Shown: piece by piece, positions 11,706 to 22,690 of the stretch
Layout: every line of letters starts with the position of its first letter
Numbering within the stretch: position 1 is the first letter of the stretch
The notes under the pieces: model-generated
The model's database searches: none
What the model was told of the DNA's origin: nothing
Seen by the model: only the letters and a program-made list of their open reading frames with translations
Position numbers and translations under genes: made by a program
Source of the DNA: Pezizomycotina sp. ARF18
Lineage: Eukaryota > Ascomycota
NCBI GenBank assembly: GCA_002224055.1
Contig: AZLU01000038.1
Coordinates: 186,001-250,000, forward strand
DNA length: 64,000 nucleotides
Direction: 5' to 3'

Positions 11706-12481
11706 TCAAGACATCCTCGATATCCTGGAACATGTCCCTATATCATCCAACGTCCGCTCGTTGCGTCTTCCCATTTCGTGGATTTCCCTGATATCCGCCT
11801 TACAATCCTCAAGAAGCTGGCGGATCCGAAACCATGCTAAGCTCCTATTCGTTCGGGACTGTGACCTAGATGCTCTCCTGGACTTTTCCCTGTCGTTGCG
11901 TTGCTTCTCCTCGAATTGTCTCAGTGTGCTATTAAGCAGTGCCTTATGAGAAATTTGAGACCTATTATAGCTTTGTAGCACTTTGAACCGTTGTGGACGC
12001 GTGCGGGAGACGCGGGAGGAGATGTTTCAGGCGTAGTACCGAGAGACGAAGGTGTCTGAGACAGGGAAACCGGCGATGTGCCATCTGGGGAAGATGGGGA
12101 ATCATGACTACCATGATCGTCCGGTTTGAGCTCGTTGTCCTCCTTACTAGTAGGAGGCTGAAAACTTGTCAGGTCTGTATTTTAGGAAGCGTAGATCTCT
12201 CGCATGAGATGAGAGAAGAATTACTGGAGAATAGAATTATGGACTTACCTCGATGCTAGAGCCATTCATCTCCAGGACCTCTGTCACTGCGGCGCTAAGT
12301 GATCCGGCCTTTCTCGATCGGTTTCGGTACTGGTGAACAACGAATAGCAGAGCAAAGATAAATGAATATACTCTCGAGGTGATTTAGGATGAAGGCTGAC
12401 GAATTCGACGACGACTGGCGATAAGTCGATTGTGATGATGAGAAACAATACAATGAGAAGGACGCGGAAAGGCCTGTACAC
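11706..12481 (-). CDS. Membrane-anchored protein with Ser/Pro-rich and coiled-coil tail
   Basis: I do not recognise the family. From ATG 12481 there is an N-terminal hydrophobic segment (RVLLIVLFLIITIDLSPVVV). After a frame change near 12385 a second one appears (VYSFIFALLFVVHQYRNRSR), which ends in basic residues typical of a cytosolic boundary. Then comes AAVTEVLEMNGSSIE and an intron at 12158-12248 (GTAAGT..TTTCAG). Exon 2 encodes an acidic and Ser/Pro/Thr-rich linker (SKEDNELKPDDHG, SLGTTPETSPPASPA). After a further frame change near 12000 it continues as a charged helix (QFEEKQRNDREKSRR, FRIRQLLEDCKADIREIH) to the stop at 11706. Topology is probably two helices with a long cytoplasmic tail. 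Both frame changes lie outside the conserved-looking helices. Confidence 0.5.
12158..12248 (-). other. Spliceosomal intron
   Basis: On the minus strand the donor is CGAG|GTAAGTCC and the acceptor is GTTTTCAG|CCTCC. Splicing keeps SSIE joined to PPTSKED in one frame. Confidence 0.5.
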
Positions 12482-14902
12482 GGTCTAGATCCATCAGAAT
12501 CTCTCCCGCGCCTTTCTTTTTTCCCAAGCAACCTTAAATGCTTAGCAACTTTGGAGTGAGTTCTCCATACTGTATCAAACCGGTTAAGCTTTTAGTGTCG
12601 TATAAAGTCAAAAGGGACAATATACCATCGATTTGAAGCTTATACAGGGCTTTAGGGTTCAAGGTTAGGTTTTATTGAATTGTGTGTGCTGCACTATGTA
12701 TTGCCATTTTCCGTGTAGCCTCGAGAGGTATAAGCAACCGAAGACGATGGCGACCTCTCATCTTGGGATTTCAGGCATACTTTCCATTGTTAAAACGCCC
12801 CTCAAGAAACTGGGAGAAATCCATATGGAATTCAATTTTATATATTCTTGGCCGACAAGTGCAAGCCTTCGGAAATCGTATGCGTAGCGTCGAGAAACGC
12901 GGACCAATATCAGGACCATCACGAGGAAAGCATGGTCCCCAATCATCATCATTACTCTTTGAAGCCATTCTCTGGGAGGACTAACAGTAACATGCATGGT
13001 GCACATCAGCATTGATTGATTTTAATCTGCGAGCGACTATAGCGTACTTTCTTCCATACCTTCTTAGTTCTCGGGTGAATCGAGGACCATGTTGCATTTT
13101 AGTCCAAGTTATTATGAGCAAAAGTGGGGAAAAGGGGCGGGGAAGAGAATTAGAAGAGAGGGTTGGGTGGCATTGGTTAATTTCGTGCCCTAGCTAAGGT
13201 GAATCCAATCTTCCGTCGTGACATTGTGAATAAATTAAAAAACCAGGATCGATCCGATGAATGTGTCTAGAAAGTAGCGCTTTACAGTGGATTAGCTTCC
13301 TCCTAGAGGTCAAAAATCAACAGGTAGATGGATTTGTAAAGGATTCTAGGATTTGAGAATCCAGCGAGTTCATTTTGACGACAGGTCTCCAGATAATGGT
13401 CACGAACCACGGTTCGAGAATAAAGGATGAGAAGATGCGAAAAACGCACTTACTCTCCTAGTTAGGCATCATAGGACTGCTATGAAACTGTGCACCAAGG
13501 GTGAAGGAAACTTTAGAGCAGAATAATACGGCAGTTGATATCAATACTGAACAAAAGTCACTTCAACGCTCACGCGACCCTCGGTTCATCATCTCGGGGA
13601 AATCCAGGACGCAGCAGCCAATAATCCTGAGATAATACGATAGCGCCCCCACACGAGATCATCAGATTATAAAAGATCCTGGCATACCAGAAACATGTTA
13701 TACAATTACTGTTTATTTTTAGGCTCTCGTTCAAGACTTGTGCGACAACTTGCAGTAATTTGCGAAAGCTAGTCAGCGAAGGTTCGGAACAGGAGGACCC
13801 CTCGTCGCTCGAAGGTCGTCGAGCACACCACCATCGTCTAAGCGAAACACAACAATTTTTCCTGTCGTTCGCCCTAGCCTGGTTATCACCGCCCTACTGT
13901 CTGTTAGAATCAGCGTGGGGGCTTCAAAAATTCATGATTACTTTAAATTGAGCAGATTATACTCAGGAAACAAATTGAAACGGACGACGATACGTCGCGG
14001 CCTTTTCGCCATTGGCCCGTCAAGGGAATCGACACCGTTACCATCCTAGCATTCTCCTATTTCCCAAAAAGGGCAAGACTGATAATATTTGGGGGTTCAA
14101 CGAACTTTATCCATCGTCGCGATAAACGACGGAGCCTAGTTTAGAGCGCGTGGACTCTTGATCCTTGCCCCTTCTTCGTGACTTCGTCCAGAGCTAGGGG
14201 AAGATATCCACGAGCAGCAACTACACCGCATTGTTGATGAGGGAAGCAGCTCGTATCTTCTCAGCCAAAGAATTGAAGCAGTCTTTTGATATGATTTCTG
14301 TCTTCTAAAATTCCCGTGAAGTACCATCTTTCTTCCAGCTGAAGAAACAAATCGGACCACCAGTTATAGCTTCAAAGGGCTCTTATACTCACGATCAAGG
14401 ATTCCAACGATCATGTCAGAGACTCAGTCCTACTTATATGCATGGAGGTTCTAACGACTCCAGAGCCTTCCTTCTCGAGTCTAGAGCACGATACTTCTAC
14501 AAAAAATGTTTCGGCAAAAGCGACAACCAAGCCCGATTTCTTTCTAGCGAGAGTTCCAGAAGAGAAGGCAAATTTTGCCTAAAAATGGATCTACCCACGC
14601 AATACCGCAATACGGTATAAAGGATAAGCCAGCAACGTGGGAATAGCTCAGCGATTTAATTGGGCCCTTAATTATTTCGCTTGTCAGACGGGTCTTTCCA
14701 TTCGTGCACGTACGGTGACTATTGGCTCAGTGGCTTTTTAAGGAAATTGGTGAGAGAAAGGACACGAAAATTGCGACGATAGCTCCGTTAGCGTCAATGT
14801 CAACATTCGGGGAACGGCCATGTTTGTACTAGAAGCTGTAAAATATTGGAAAGAAAAAAACGGTATCACAGCCTAGAGCCCTAGACGCAAAATTTCAAGA
14901 TA
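12482..14902. other. Intergenic, no convincing gene
   Basis: Several short frames occur (for example 12682-12984, 13760-13951, 14136-14360, 14438-14620). They lack recognisable motifs, consistent codon composition or intron support. A faint coding-like patch (SLEHDTSTKNVSAKATTKPD, about 14470-14530) could be a gene remnant. Confidence 0.4.
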
Positions 14903-14936
14903 TAGTTAGTTAATATAATTGTTGGGACACTTACCT
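14903..14936 (+). repeat. Left terminal inverted repeat of the Tc1/mariner element
   Basis: Pairs with 16225-16258. It is preceded by the target-site TA at 14901-14902. Confidence 0.75.
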
Positions 14937-16224
14937 AATTAGGAAGCGAAATACCTTAAATTTATTAACCCTACAATATAGAAAATATCTAATTATAAGG
15001 TCTAGAGCTATAATATAGCTATAAAATTAAAATATAATATAATCTAGATATATATCTATAAAATTTTATAAGTTTAGTACTTAGTATAGTCCTCCTTATT
15101 TATTATATAGGCGTTAACCGTTATAACTAGCTATTATATAGCTTATTAACTATCTTAATATTAATAGTCTTTTACTCGGTCTATACTACCTTTTATAGCT
15201 CGTCCTTTATATAAGACTATTTAAAAGGATTTAAAGCTCTAAATTAATAGCGTAGTCGTACCTTTAGTATCGCCTATAAGTTTTTAATAGGATTAAAATC
15301 TAAACTATTTATAACTTAATCTAACTTTAAAATTTTATTATTATTAAACTACTCTTACGCGTACTTCTTACGGTAAATTAATATACTATTATTTATAATA
15401 GTACTTTTATATCGTCTACGCCTAGATTATTATAAAATAAAAAAATTCTAAATCTAATACTTTATTAAAGTATTATTATATATTAAAATTAAGCCGATTT
15501 ATCTTACTTATAAGTTTCTTAGATATACGCTATAGATAGTATACGATAAAGCCCTTTTAGCTATATATAATATATACCTATATTATAATTAACGTTTAGG
15601 CGTTTTAAAGGCTAACGTAATATATTTTTTATTATATTTATCGTTAGTAGCGCGTTAACGTATATTTTACTAAGTTTAATAGCTATTATATATAGCTATC
15701 TCGTTACTCTATACGATATTCTTCGCGTTTATTATATTATCGTTCTTATACTATAAATAGAATAAGCCTAATAGCCTCCTTCTCTACGTTTAGTTATAGC
15801 TTTTTAATAGATATCTATACCTTAATACCGTACTTTTATAATATTTAGTTAATAGTATGCGAAGAGACCTTAAGACTAATATACCGCGTTATTTTAACTA
15901 TTGTATTAAATCGATAATTATTAATATATTATATAATACGTTATATATTATATTTAATAAGTAGGTAACATCTACTATTTAAAAAAAAAACGTTAAATAG
16001 GCCTGTAGATATATAGCAAGAAACGATATATTAGTATATACTATTTAGTAACTAAGTATATCTTATATTTAACGATATAAGTATTTTAGCACCGTATAAT
16101 AAATAATTTCTACTCGCTTACTTATATTTAAGCATTTTCCTAGTATTTTATATAATTATTATTATTAATAAGGTATCGCGATGCGCTGCGTCCGATATTA
16201 GATGTAGGAAATTCGCTTTTAAAT

Positions 16225-16258
16225 TAGTAAGTGTCCTAATAATTATGTAAACTGACTG
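16225..16258 (-). repeat. Right terminal inverted repeat of the Tc1/mariner element
   Basis: Inverted copy of 14903-14936, followed by the target-site TA at 16259-16260. It keeps the CAGTCAGT end, which the left arm shows as TAGTTAGT, consistent with C-to-T change. Confidence 0.75.
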
Positions 16259-16260
16259 TA

Positions 16261-17734
16261 AGTGACAGCCTAAACTCAGGGTAAACACAAGGCGAACGCC
16301 TCAACATATTACAGAAGTCCGCTTATTATTGCTCGTCCCTAAGTGCAAATGGGCGATATATGGTCTGCAAGTAGTTTTGTTTTATGTTAGCAATGAGGAC
16401 TGGAAATAGCCCTTTCGTCTCCTTATTTGTATTTTCACGATCGTGAGTCGTCTTGAATTGGCAACCAAAGGCTAATGAAGCTTCAACGAAGCGGGTCCGG
16501 TTTTAAAAACTTATAAACATTATTAATGTTATGATTATTTCGTACGAATTAAGGATCGTCTTAATATTTGCAGATAATATTACGTTGACGTTCGCAATTT
16601 CAAGATAAGCACGGGAACATCAACGCGAGAATCCCCTTGAAGGCCAGTTTGCAATCTGCCTGGACTGGAGCACGGGGAAGTGGCAGCCACCGTTCTGTTG
16701 AGCCAAGTAAATCAAAAAAAATTTAGTCGCTTGTAGGGCGAATCATTGGAGCCTACGGGCTCGCTGAAAGCTATATACCAAGTTACAAATAGAATTTACC
16801 CATTAAAATAGGGAACAGCTTCGAAAACTCTCAAGAAACAAACCAGCTCTCATGCCCTCTAAGTATTATACGACCAGAAATGTCTCTCGCTATTATCATT
16901 CGGTTCTCCCGAATAGAGAGAATCCGTATGCCCCGCAAGATCGCGCATTTTGGTGATCTTGCGTCGCCGGGACCGTTGTTTCTTCAAACGCTGAGCTGAA
17001 TGACCATTGTTTCTCCGCATCGCCCTTAAGGTATCACAAGTATTACTAGGTGACTGCGGAATATTATATATATAACACAGGAATGCACTGGCTTAACTGG
17101 TTGCCTGAATTGATTGAATCTTTGTCTACGCTAATTTGCGTCGGCCAGTGAGTGCGAAATCAGGCTAGCTCAGCGCTGATCGATGGGTGGGGTTTTTCTA
17201 TTTTGTACATGTATCGCGACGACCCCCACTTATACTTGTGTCATTTGTCAACTCATCCCCAATTTTTCTTTGTTTACTAAAATCCGCTTAGAATACAGCG
17301 CGAAGCAATTTCTTTGCGTGTGAACGGCGATGTCAGCGGTTCGTTGATTGAGCGGACAAACATCCTGGAGCGTTTTAGAGCTTTGAAGCGTGGGATATTC
17401 CGTGGGTAGACCCTTTCCTTAGGATCAGCTCTTATAAGAACTGGGGTCGTCTTCCCTGTCTTCGTCTCCACCCTGGTCAGTGTCAGAGCATACCTTGTAC
17501 AACAGATCTAGATCATCTTCTCCTTTACTTCACTCCTCCTCAGTTTCCTTCCAATATTCCTGTGTCTTTGACAAGGAAGCCAGTGAAGCGTTGTTAAACG
17601 ACCCAATTCACACTCAACATAACTCGTGCGTACTAGTGTTATGGCTAACAGTCACGCTCCGGTAGACTTCTGGGATGGTAAGCAGTGTTCCTATCCTCGT
17701 TTTACGCTTTTCAAATCTCATCCAGATCAGAATC
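16261..17734. other. Intergenic, promoter side of the seven-helix protein gene
   Basis: No coding frame supported. A TA-rich patch (ATTATATATATAAC) lies near 17063-17076. Pyrimidine-rich stretches with CTCCTTTACTTCACTCC occur near 17518-17560, upstream of the ATG at 17735. Confidence 0.4.
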
Positions 17735-18856
17735 ATGGCTAATATGAACTTTGAACAGCTTTTTGGGGATGCATGGTACGATCTCTCAATGGCAAATTTC
17801 CCCCAAGTAGTCAAGAGGGCTCTGAAACTGATATCCCATAATCTAGGTCATCGCCAATGGCGTCCTTATCATAGTATGCTGGATCACCTGCGTTGCCGTG
17901 GGTTGGAACCGCATGTCCAGCATTCCATTCATCATATCAGCAACCGGATTTGTCGCCAACTACCTTGCTTGGGTTTCCTACGAGGATCTCCCAAAGGCCA
18001 GACTCTACACCGTCCGCTTCATCGCCCAGACCGGCTGGCACATCCAGGAAGTGATACCGGTATTCTACTCGTACTTCTGCTTCAGCGGTTACTCAAAAAC
18101 TCGACGTACTCGGGCATCTGGAGCCGACGGACCTTCACTTATTTATTCTGGCTCTTCACAACGATCAATATCCTGGATCGCATCGCCATACTCGGAATGT
18201 ACGTCCATTCCTGGGAATGAACGACAAAACAACCAGGTACGCGGATTTTTTCAAAGCGCTAGAACACGTAAACATCGTTTACTTCGTATTTACCGCGGCT
18301 ACCGAGATTCTCACCGCGACGTACCTTCTCAAGTTATTCCATACGAGTATTAGGACGGCGGAGCTTTACTGCGGCGGTCAGCGTGTCGGCCTGTTCAAGC
18401 AGATGGCTCTCTCCACCGAAATCCGCGTTTCGAGCCTTGCCATCATCGGTATCACGCGAGCCGGTTGCGCACGCGCCCGCTCCCTGAATACGGTCGCGTA
18501 TGGCTTCGATACTGTGATGTGGACCGTTGAGGATTTTACCCCATGATCCTCGTGATTGACCTGTTCATGGCCAAATTGGGGGGAGTCTACATCAAGGTTG
18601 ATAAAGCGAACCGCACAGTTATCAACGGTGGTCAGTGTCAGTGCGGTCGCCAGAAAGAAGGGCAGAAGTTCGTATCGCCCGGCAGATCGCCGCATGATAC
18701 CGCTGACATCGACGATACCTCGGAAGCGTCATTCAGCCCAAGGATTCAAAGGGTAGCGCGGGAGATGTCGGTTACATTGCCGAGCATCTCTCGGAAGTCA
18801 AGTCCATTGGCTCTGTCGGCGCTCCACACCATAAGGATGTTATAATGACTGTTTAG
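17735..18856 (+). CDS. Seven-helix integral membrane protein, fungal, function unknown
   Basis: Translation starts NMNFEQLFGDAWYDLSMANF and RALKLISHNLG. In a shifted frame it then gives hydrophobic segments GVLIIVCWITCVAVGW, IPFIISATGFVANYLAWV and QEVIPVFYSYFCF. In the original frame it gives TYLFWLFTTINILDRIAIL. A later frame has EHVNIVYFVFTAATEILTAT, SSLAIIGITRAG, and PMILVIDLFMAKL. That is about seven helices, followed by a hydrophilic tail whose most coding-like reading is QPKDSKGSAGDVGYIAEHL and ends at TAG 18854-18856. The layout (short N terminus, seven helices, cytosolic tail) resembles a receptor or a fungal 7TM protein of unknown role, but I cannot assign a family. It shows no similarity to the two Pth11-like genes in this window. 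At least four frame changes occur (near 17848, 18095, 18215, 18540). Confidence 0.55.
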
Positions 18857-20032
18857 TCCTTTAACTTTGCCTCCTCATTCATCCCGCTTTTAGTCCATTT
18901 GCTTTATGAAGGGTTTACACTACTCCGATTCTTAACGGATTTTAATAAACAATTTTTTTTTTTGTACATTACCACCTTCTTCTATTGTACCTCAAGCGGT
19001 TTTAGGAGTTTCTGTTCATTTTTCACCGGATTTACTATTATAGCCTCAGCGAGACGGGAATTTTGGAGTTCACACCTATTGGAGGGTATGATGAGGCATG
19101 ATGTCATTTTTGTCTATAGATTAAGAAAGCTTCAAAAACAACTTCTTGAATGGCTTTTAGCTATATCATTGTCAAATTCTCTATCAAACAATTTCGGTCT
19201 TCCTTCCCGTACCATTGAGAATACGATGATGGTTCAGCGTTCTCCGAATGATTTTCATATCCCACAATGTAAACTAGACCTGAGCACCCGAGTGACCTCT
19301 CCCAATTGGATTTCGGGGGCCGTATTCCTCAGCATTTATAACGGCGAGTATCGGTAAACTACAAAGAGGTTAGCCCGTCGCAAGTATTCGACCGTTTAGC
19401 GAAAATATGCATGCAGATGAATTCGACAGTCCAGTTTGTTGTGAAGCGTGAAATGCGAAGCACTAGTTACCCGGCTTTCAAGATCGAAGTTGAAGCAATC
19501 GCGAAACTGTAAGGAAAATACGCTGAACTGGATCCAAGATATACTCCTCATTCTCTTCGAACCACTCATGAGGACTTTTGTTACACGTGGGACGCCTAAG
19601 AGCTGCCAAAACTGCTTCGACGCAGATGCTTTTACCTAGCATATAAAAAACCGCACATCGCAACATCGCAAATCAATTGACTATTGGAAATTCCTAAGTT
19701 TTTCCGTCCATGTGAAGACCTCGCGGCGTAGTCCGTACTAAATAGTTTTCATTTTGATCCCTCGCCGATCCGGTATTCTCACTGAAGCTGGTAGTTATCT
19801 TAAAACATCAAATTATTTTAAACTGGCTTGAAAGAGCATCATGTTTTATTATCCATTTCGTAGTATCTTAGGGACTGCCAGTACGATTGATTCATGCTTG
19901 TCTGTCTTCTATATTTTGCACACTTCCTAGATCTCTTTAATTCTAAATGTGCATTAGGCCCATCTCTTTCGTATGTTAGATAGGTTTGACACATTCGCTC
20001 GAATCACGCTCGGTCAGTGTCTAGAACCTGCC
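18857..20032. other. Intergenic, no supported gene
   Basis: Contains a frame of 152 codons at 18899-19357 and short ones at 19448-19666. Their composition is phenylalanine-rich and low in coding character, and I recognise no motif. Confidence 0.4.
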
Positions 20033-20751
20033 TCAAACCGGCGGATGGGCTCCAATAGCCACCGAGCATCCCGTTACCTGCAGCTGTACCTTGTTACACA
20101 CCCTCCCGAAATCCAATGCTCCCAAATCATTCCTATCAGTCCATGTCAAAATTTCATCATCTCCGCTATCGCACGCAACCCATTGCGCGAACCCACTCGT
20201 TTCCGCCATCAGCAATTGATTTCCTTCAAATGGTATTAAAGTGAATTTATCCGTGCTCTTGTTCTGTTCTACGGAAACGAGCAGGTGGAAGTTCGGCGAC
20301 GGCGTAGTGCTGTTCAGACATGCTGGCCCGTTAAGTGAGATAGCAGTATTAGTCGTGCTTTGCGCCAGTGCACCGTCGACTACGACGGAGAGCGATCCTG
20401 ATGGCCGAGTTCGAAGACGTGGATGTTGGTTTCTGTGGCGTTTGGCTTGACAGAAATGAGGGCAGTCTTAGGCTCAGAGGATGGAAGGAAGTTTGCTGCT
20501 TAAAATATTAGAAACTACTTCATAGACCCTTGCTGGTAGATACGTGGACAATTTAGCACGAGGTGTGTTTAATGGAAGAACTCACGAATCAATTCCCCAA
20601 AGTTTACACCGACGTTAGACGCGTGAATCGTTTTAACGGTAAATTGTACGGGACGATCGCTCGGACAGTTCACCGGGTTCTCCGGAAGCTGGGCGCTGAT
20701 AGTGCCAGCAGCGGCGACGGCAAGTACGAGAGAGCTGGTTGAGAAGTGCAT
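20033..20751 (-). CDS. Secreted protein, two exons, about 190 residues
   Basis: No recognised domain. Exon 1 (20751-20586) encodes a clear signal peptide, MHFSTSSLVLAVAAAGTISA, then QLPENPVNCPSDRPVQFTVK and GVNFGELI. An 87-base intron (about 20499-20585, GTGAGT..TTTAAG) follows. Exon 2 reads NFLPSSEPKTALISVKPNA, NIHVFELGH, then after one frame change near 20400 SLSVVVDGALAQSTTNTAIS, HLLVSVEQNKS, FAQWVACDSGDDEILTWTD and VCNKVQLQVTGC, and stops at 20033. The mature part has four to five Cys and looks like a compact beta-rich extracellular protein. Apart from the single frame change the gene reads cleanly. A TATA box (20861-20866) lies about 110 bases upstream. It is a candidate secreted or cell-surface protein with no inferred activity. 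Confidence 0.65.
20496..20585 (-). other. Intron with tandem (NAGNAG) acceptor
   Basis: The donor is GATTC|GTGAGT. The acceptor region reads AAGCAG, so splicing after the first AG gives ..LIPANFLP and after the second gives ..LIPNFLP. Both choices keep the frame and differ by one residue. Confidence 0.5.
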
Positions 20752-20860
20752 TGCTGTTGCTGATTTGAACTATACTTGATTTCCGTAGGGCTGATAGAAA
20801 GATTCAGAGCTTATGAAGCCTGTGAACTTGTTCTCTGATACAAACGGCGAACCTGGGCGA

Positions 20861-20866
20861 TTTATA
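20861..20866 (-). promoter_or_regulatory. TATA box of the secreted-protein gene
   Basis: TATAAA on the minus strand, about 110 bases upstream of the ATG at 20751. Confidence 0.4.
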
Positions 20867-21612
20867 TTCCAGCCAGCACGCGGTAAAGTGGCACCTCGAC
20901 CAGGGAAAGCGCTACCGTAGCGCAACACGAGTTGTAACGTCAGAATGTTGCATTCGTTCTATAAATCGGAGATATATTTTAGCTATGAGCTCGCAAGCTT
21001 TTCCCCGGTCCGTTGTCTCGCCTAAATCCCTTGCAAGGCTTAGAATGGCAGTAGGAACAACGGCCACATTCTCTTCAGGAACAATGATATTCGGCGCTTA
21101 GAAAACTCTATTCCATCTGTTTCACCAAGACAGGTGCATAATCCTGGGCTCGTAAAGTTTTGCTGATCCAAGGTTCTCTGACAGCAACTGAAGTTTATAT
21201 ATGACCTGTTAGTAACAAGGATGAAAACGCGCCTTACCAACTCGGCGAGAGGCAGGCGACTGTCTAGATGTTAATATAGCTCTATATTGAGTGATATTAA
21301 AGCAACATGAGCCCTTAGGATAGAACATTTATATATACCTCTAGTTTTAAGGAAATAAATCGTCCGAGACTTGCACGATAGAAACTTGAATACGAGATCT
21401 TTTGTCGGGCTATGAAAGGTTCCGCGACGGAACCAGTATCCGAATAGCGAAAAGGTAAGTAGGTTCTTGAGCCTCCTTCGAACCCGAAGTCGGTAAAGAA
21501 TTGTCTAGTGTCGGTCAAGGAAGGAGTGGAGAATATTGAGATTCCGTTAATTACAAGACATTTGTAGTTGATTGTTTAAATATACTGTTCAGTCTCTATT
21601 ATATCCATTGCC
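20867..21612. other. Intergenic, nothing recognised
   Basis: Short frames only (21040-21240, 21315-21518), with no motif or intron support. Confidence 0.35.
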
Positions 21613-22000
21613 TTAAGAGTTATAGCACCGATGAAAGACTTGAAGATCTACAAACGCGGATTCGTCGCTTGAAGTTACCACGATCTCTAGGCAGCCTGGG
21701 AATCGATCCCACACGCACCGCTCTGGCAAGTTCCGAATATCCTGGCCATAACCAAGCAACGATCAACAATGCAGCTCCTGTAGCTCGGAGACGATTCCAT
21801 TTGGAAGACTCGGAGGGACATTACTGTTCCCCGCAATGACCGCCCTTCGATCGTCGAACTCAAAATCGGGGACAGTAAATTGCAAGTTTCGCAAGCCAAA
21901 GTCGCTAAAAAGCTCGAGTTTTGGCGGGAAGAAAGGAAAGCTTGGGGACTTTTGCCGGTTCTGTGGGGGCAAATTCATCCGTTGGCCACTCAGAAGCATA
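21613..22000 (-). pseudogene. Unknown protein with one in-frame TGA
   Basis: One minus-strand frame is open for about 130 codons, interrupted by a single TGA at 21763-21765. The first part reads PPKLELFSDFGLRNLQFTVP, FEFDDRRAVIAGNSNVPPSL and GIVSELQELHC. After the stop, in the same frame, it continues SLLGYGQDIRNLPERCVWDR, FPGCLEIVVTSSDES and FVDLQVFHRCYNS, ending at TAA 21613-21615. Continuity of coding character across the stop suggests a TGG-to-TGA change (the G-to-A direction expected of RIP), or a miscall. The true start may lie further upstream (to 22114), where a hydrophobic segment SFLFSVTLLCV appears in another frame. No family recognised. Confidence 0.4.
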
Positions 22001-22386
22001 AATTCTCCTTGACGTCACGCAAAGAAGCGTAACTGAAAACAAGAACGAAACGACAAGATGAGCGCACGATGCAGCGCTCATTGTAGCGCAAAAAGACCGG
22101 TAAAGTTTTGGCAATTCCGTAAGTGTGAATTAGGTAATTCAAATAGGGAAGAACTTGTTTGCCCTTGTGTCCACTCTTCAAATTAGGACGTTTTCCACAT
22201 TGGCGGTCGACCTTAAATAGCCCACGTTGCCGCGTCCCGGGCTGCAAATGGTTTCTGTTCTCTTCGTTATTCGTCCATACTTCCAAAGTGACGCAGAAAC
22301 ACCCAAATAGTATCTTGCCACGACAGATACCGACCAGATTCCAACAAACTCCTCATTACCTTCAAGGTCTTTTTTACATAGTCAAA
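22001..22386. other. Intergenic, promoter of the small secreted protein
   Basis: Contains a TTAAATA element near 22212-22218 and a pyrimidine-rich leader (TTCAAGGTCTTTTTTACATAG) directly before the ATG at 22387. Confidence 0.35.
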
Positions 22387-22690
22387 ATGCAAGTAAAGCT
22401 ACTCACGGCCCTCTTCCTTGCCTCAGTGGTAAGCGCTCAAGGCTCCGAAGCCAGTTCAGCAGATAGCGCTGTCAAATCCGCGGTAAGCTCGGCCGCGGCC
22501 AAGACGACAGGCTCTGGCACTGACAGTGCGACTGCTACCGGAACCAATATTCCAACCAAGACCAAGGGCGGTCTGGGCAACACGAACGGCGCCGCCGCCG
22601 CTGCTGTGTCAGGACAGTTCACTCGAATGACATCCCGCTATCCTCGCTGTCACGCTTGCCGAAATCTTAGTAGGCATGGCGATGCTGTGA
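22387..22690 (+). CDS. Small Ser/Ala/Thr-rich secreted protein, possibly GPI-anchored
   Basis: The protein starts with a textbook signal peptide (MQVKLLTALFLASVVSA). A low-complexity mature region follows (SEASSADSAVKSAVSSAAAK, TGSGTDSATATGTNIPTKTK), then GGLGNTNGAAAAAVSGQFTR. Just after, in a neighbouring frame, comes a hydrophobic C terminus (AILAVTLAEILVGMAML) that ends at TGA 22688-22690. Signal peptide, Ser/Thr-rich stalk and hydrophobic tail are the features of fungal GPI-anchored wall proteins. The frame change falls in the CCC run near 22640. Read in one frame only, the product instead ends with a basic, non-hydrophobic tail to 22764. No Cys-rich or enzymatic domain is visible. Confidence 0.55.

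Larger units (their letters stand above)
14903..16258 (-). mobile_element. RIP-mutated Tc1/mariner-family DNA transposon, complete with TIRs
   Basis: A 1356-base TA-rich block is bounded by imperfect terminal inverted repeats. The left end starts TAGTTAGTTAATATAATT and continues to GGGACACTTACC. The right end, read inverted, starts CAGTCAGTTTACATAATT and continues to AGGACACTTACT. The arms match over about 33 bases, and most differences are C/T or G/A. Each end is flanked by TA (14901-14902 and 16259-16260), the Tc1/mariner target duplication. On the minus strand at about 15280-15322 a decayed motif reads N-S-L-D-F-N-P-I-K, the remains of the transposase hallmark (W)PxxSPDLNPIE, preceded by TAA where Trp is expected. 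Size, ends and motif fit a Tc1-like transposase gene on the minus strand. Stops in every frame and loss of C/G show strong RIP, so it is inactive. Confidence 0.8.

Noticed and set aside
21690-21765. tRNA-like T arm (GGATCGATTCC) on the minus strand
   Set aside because: No matching acceptor stem or anticodon arm can be folded around it, and the segment reads better as the 3' part of a coding frame.
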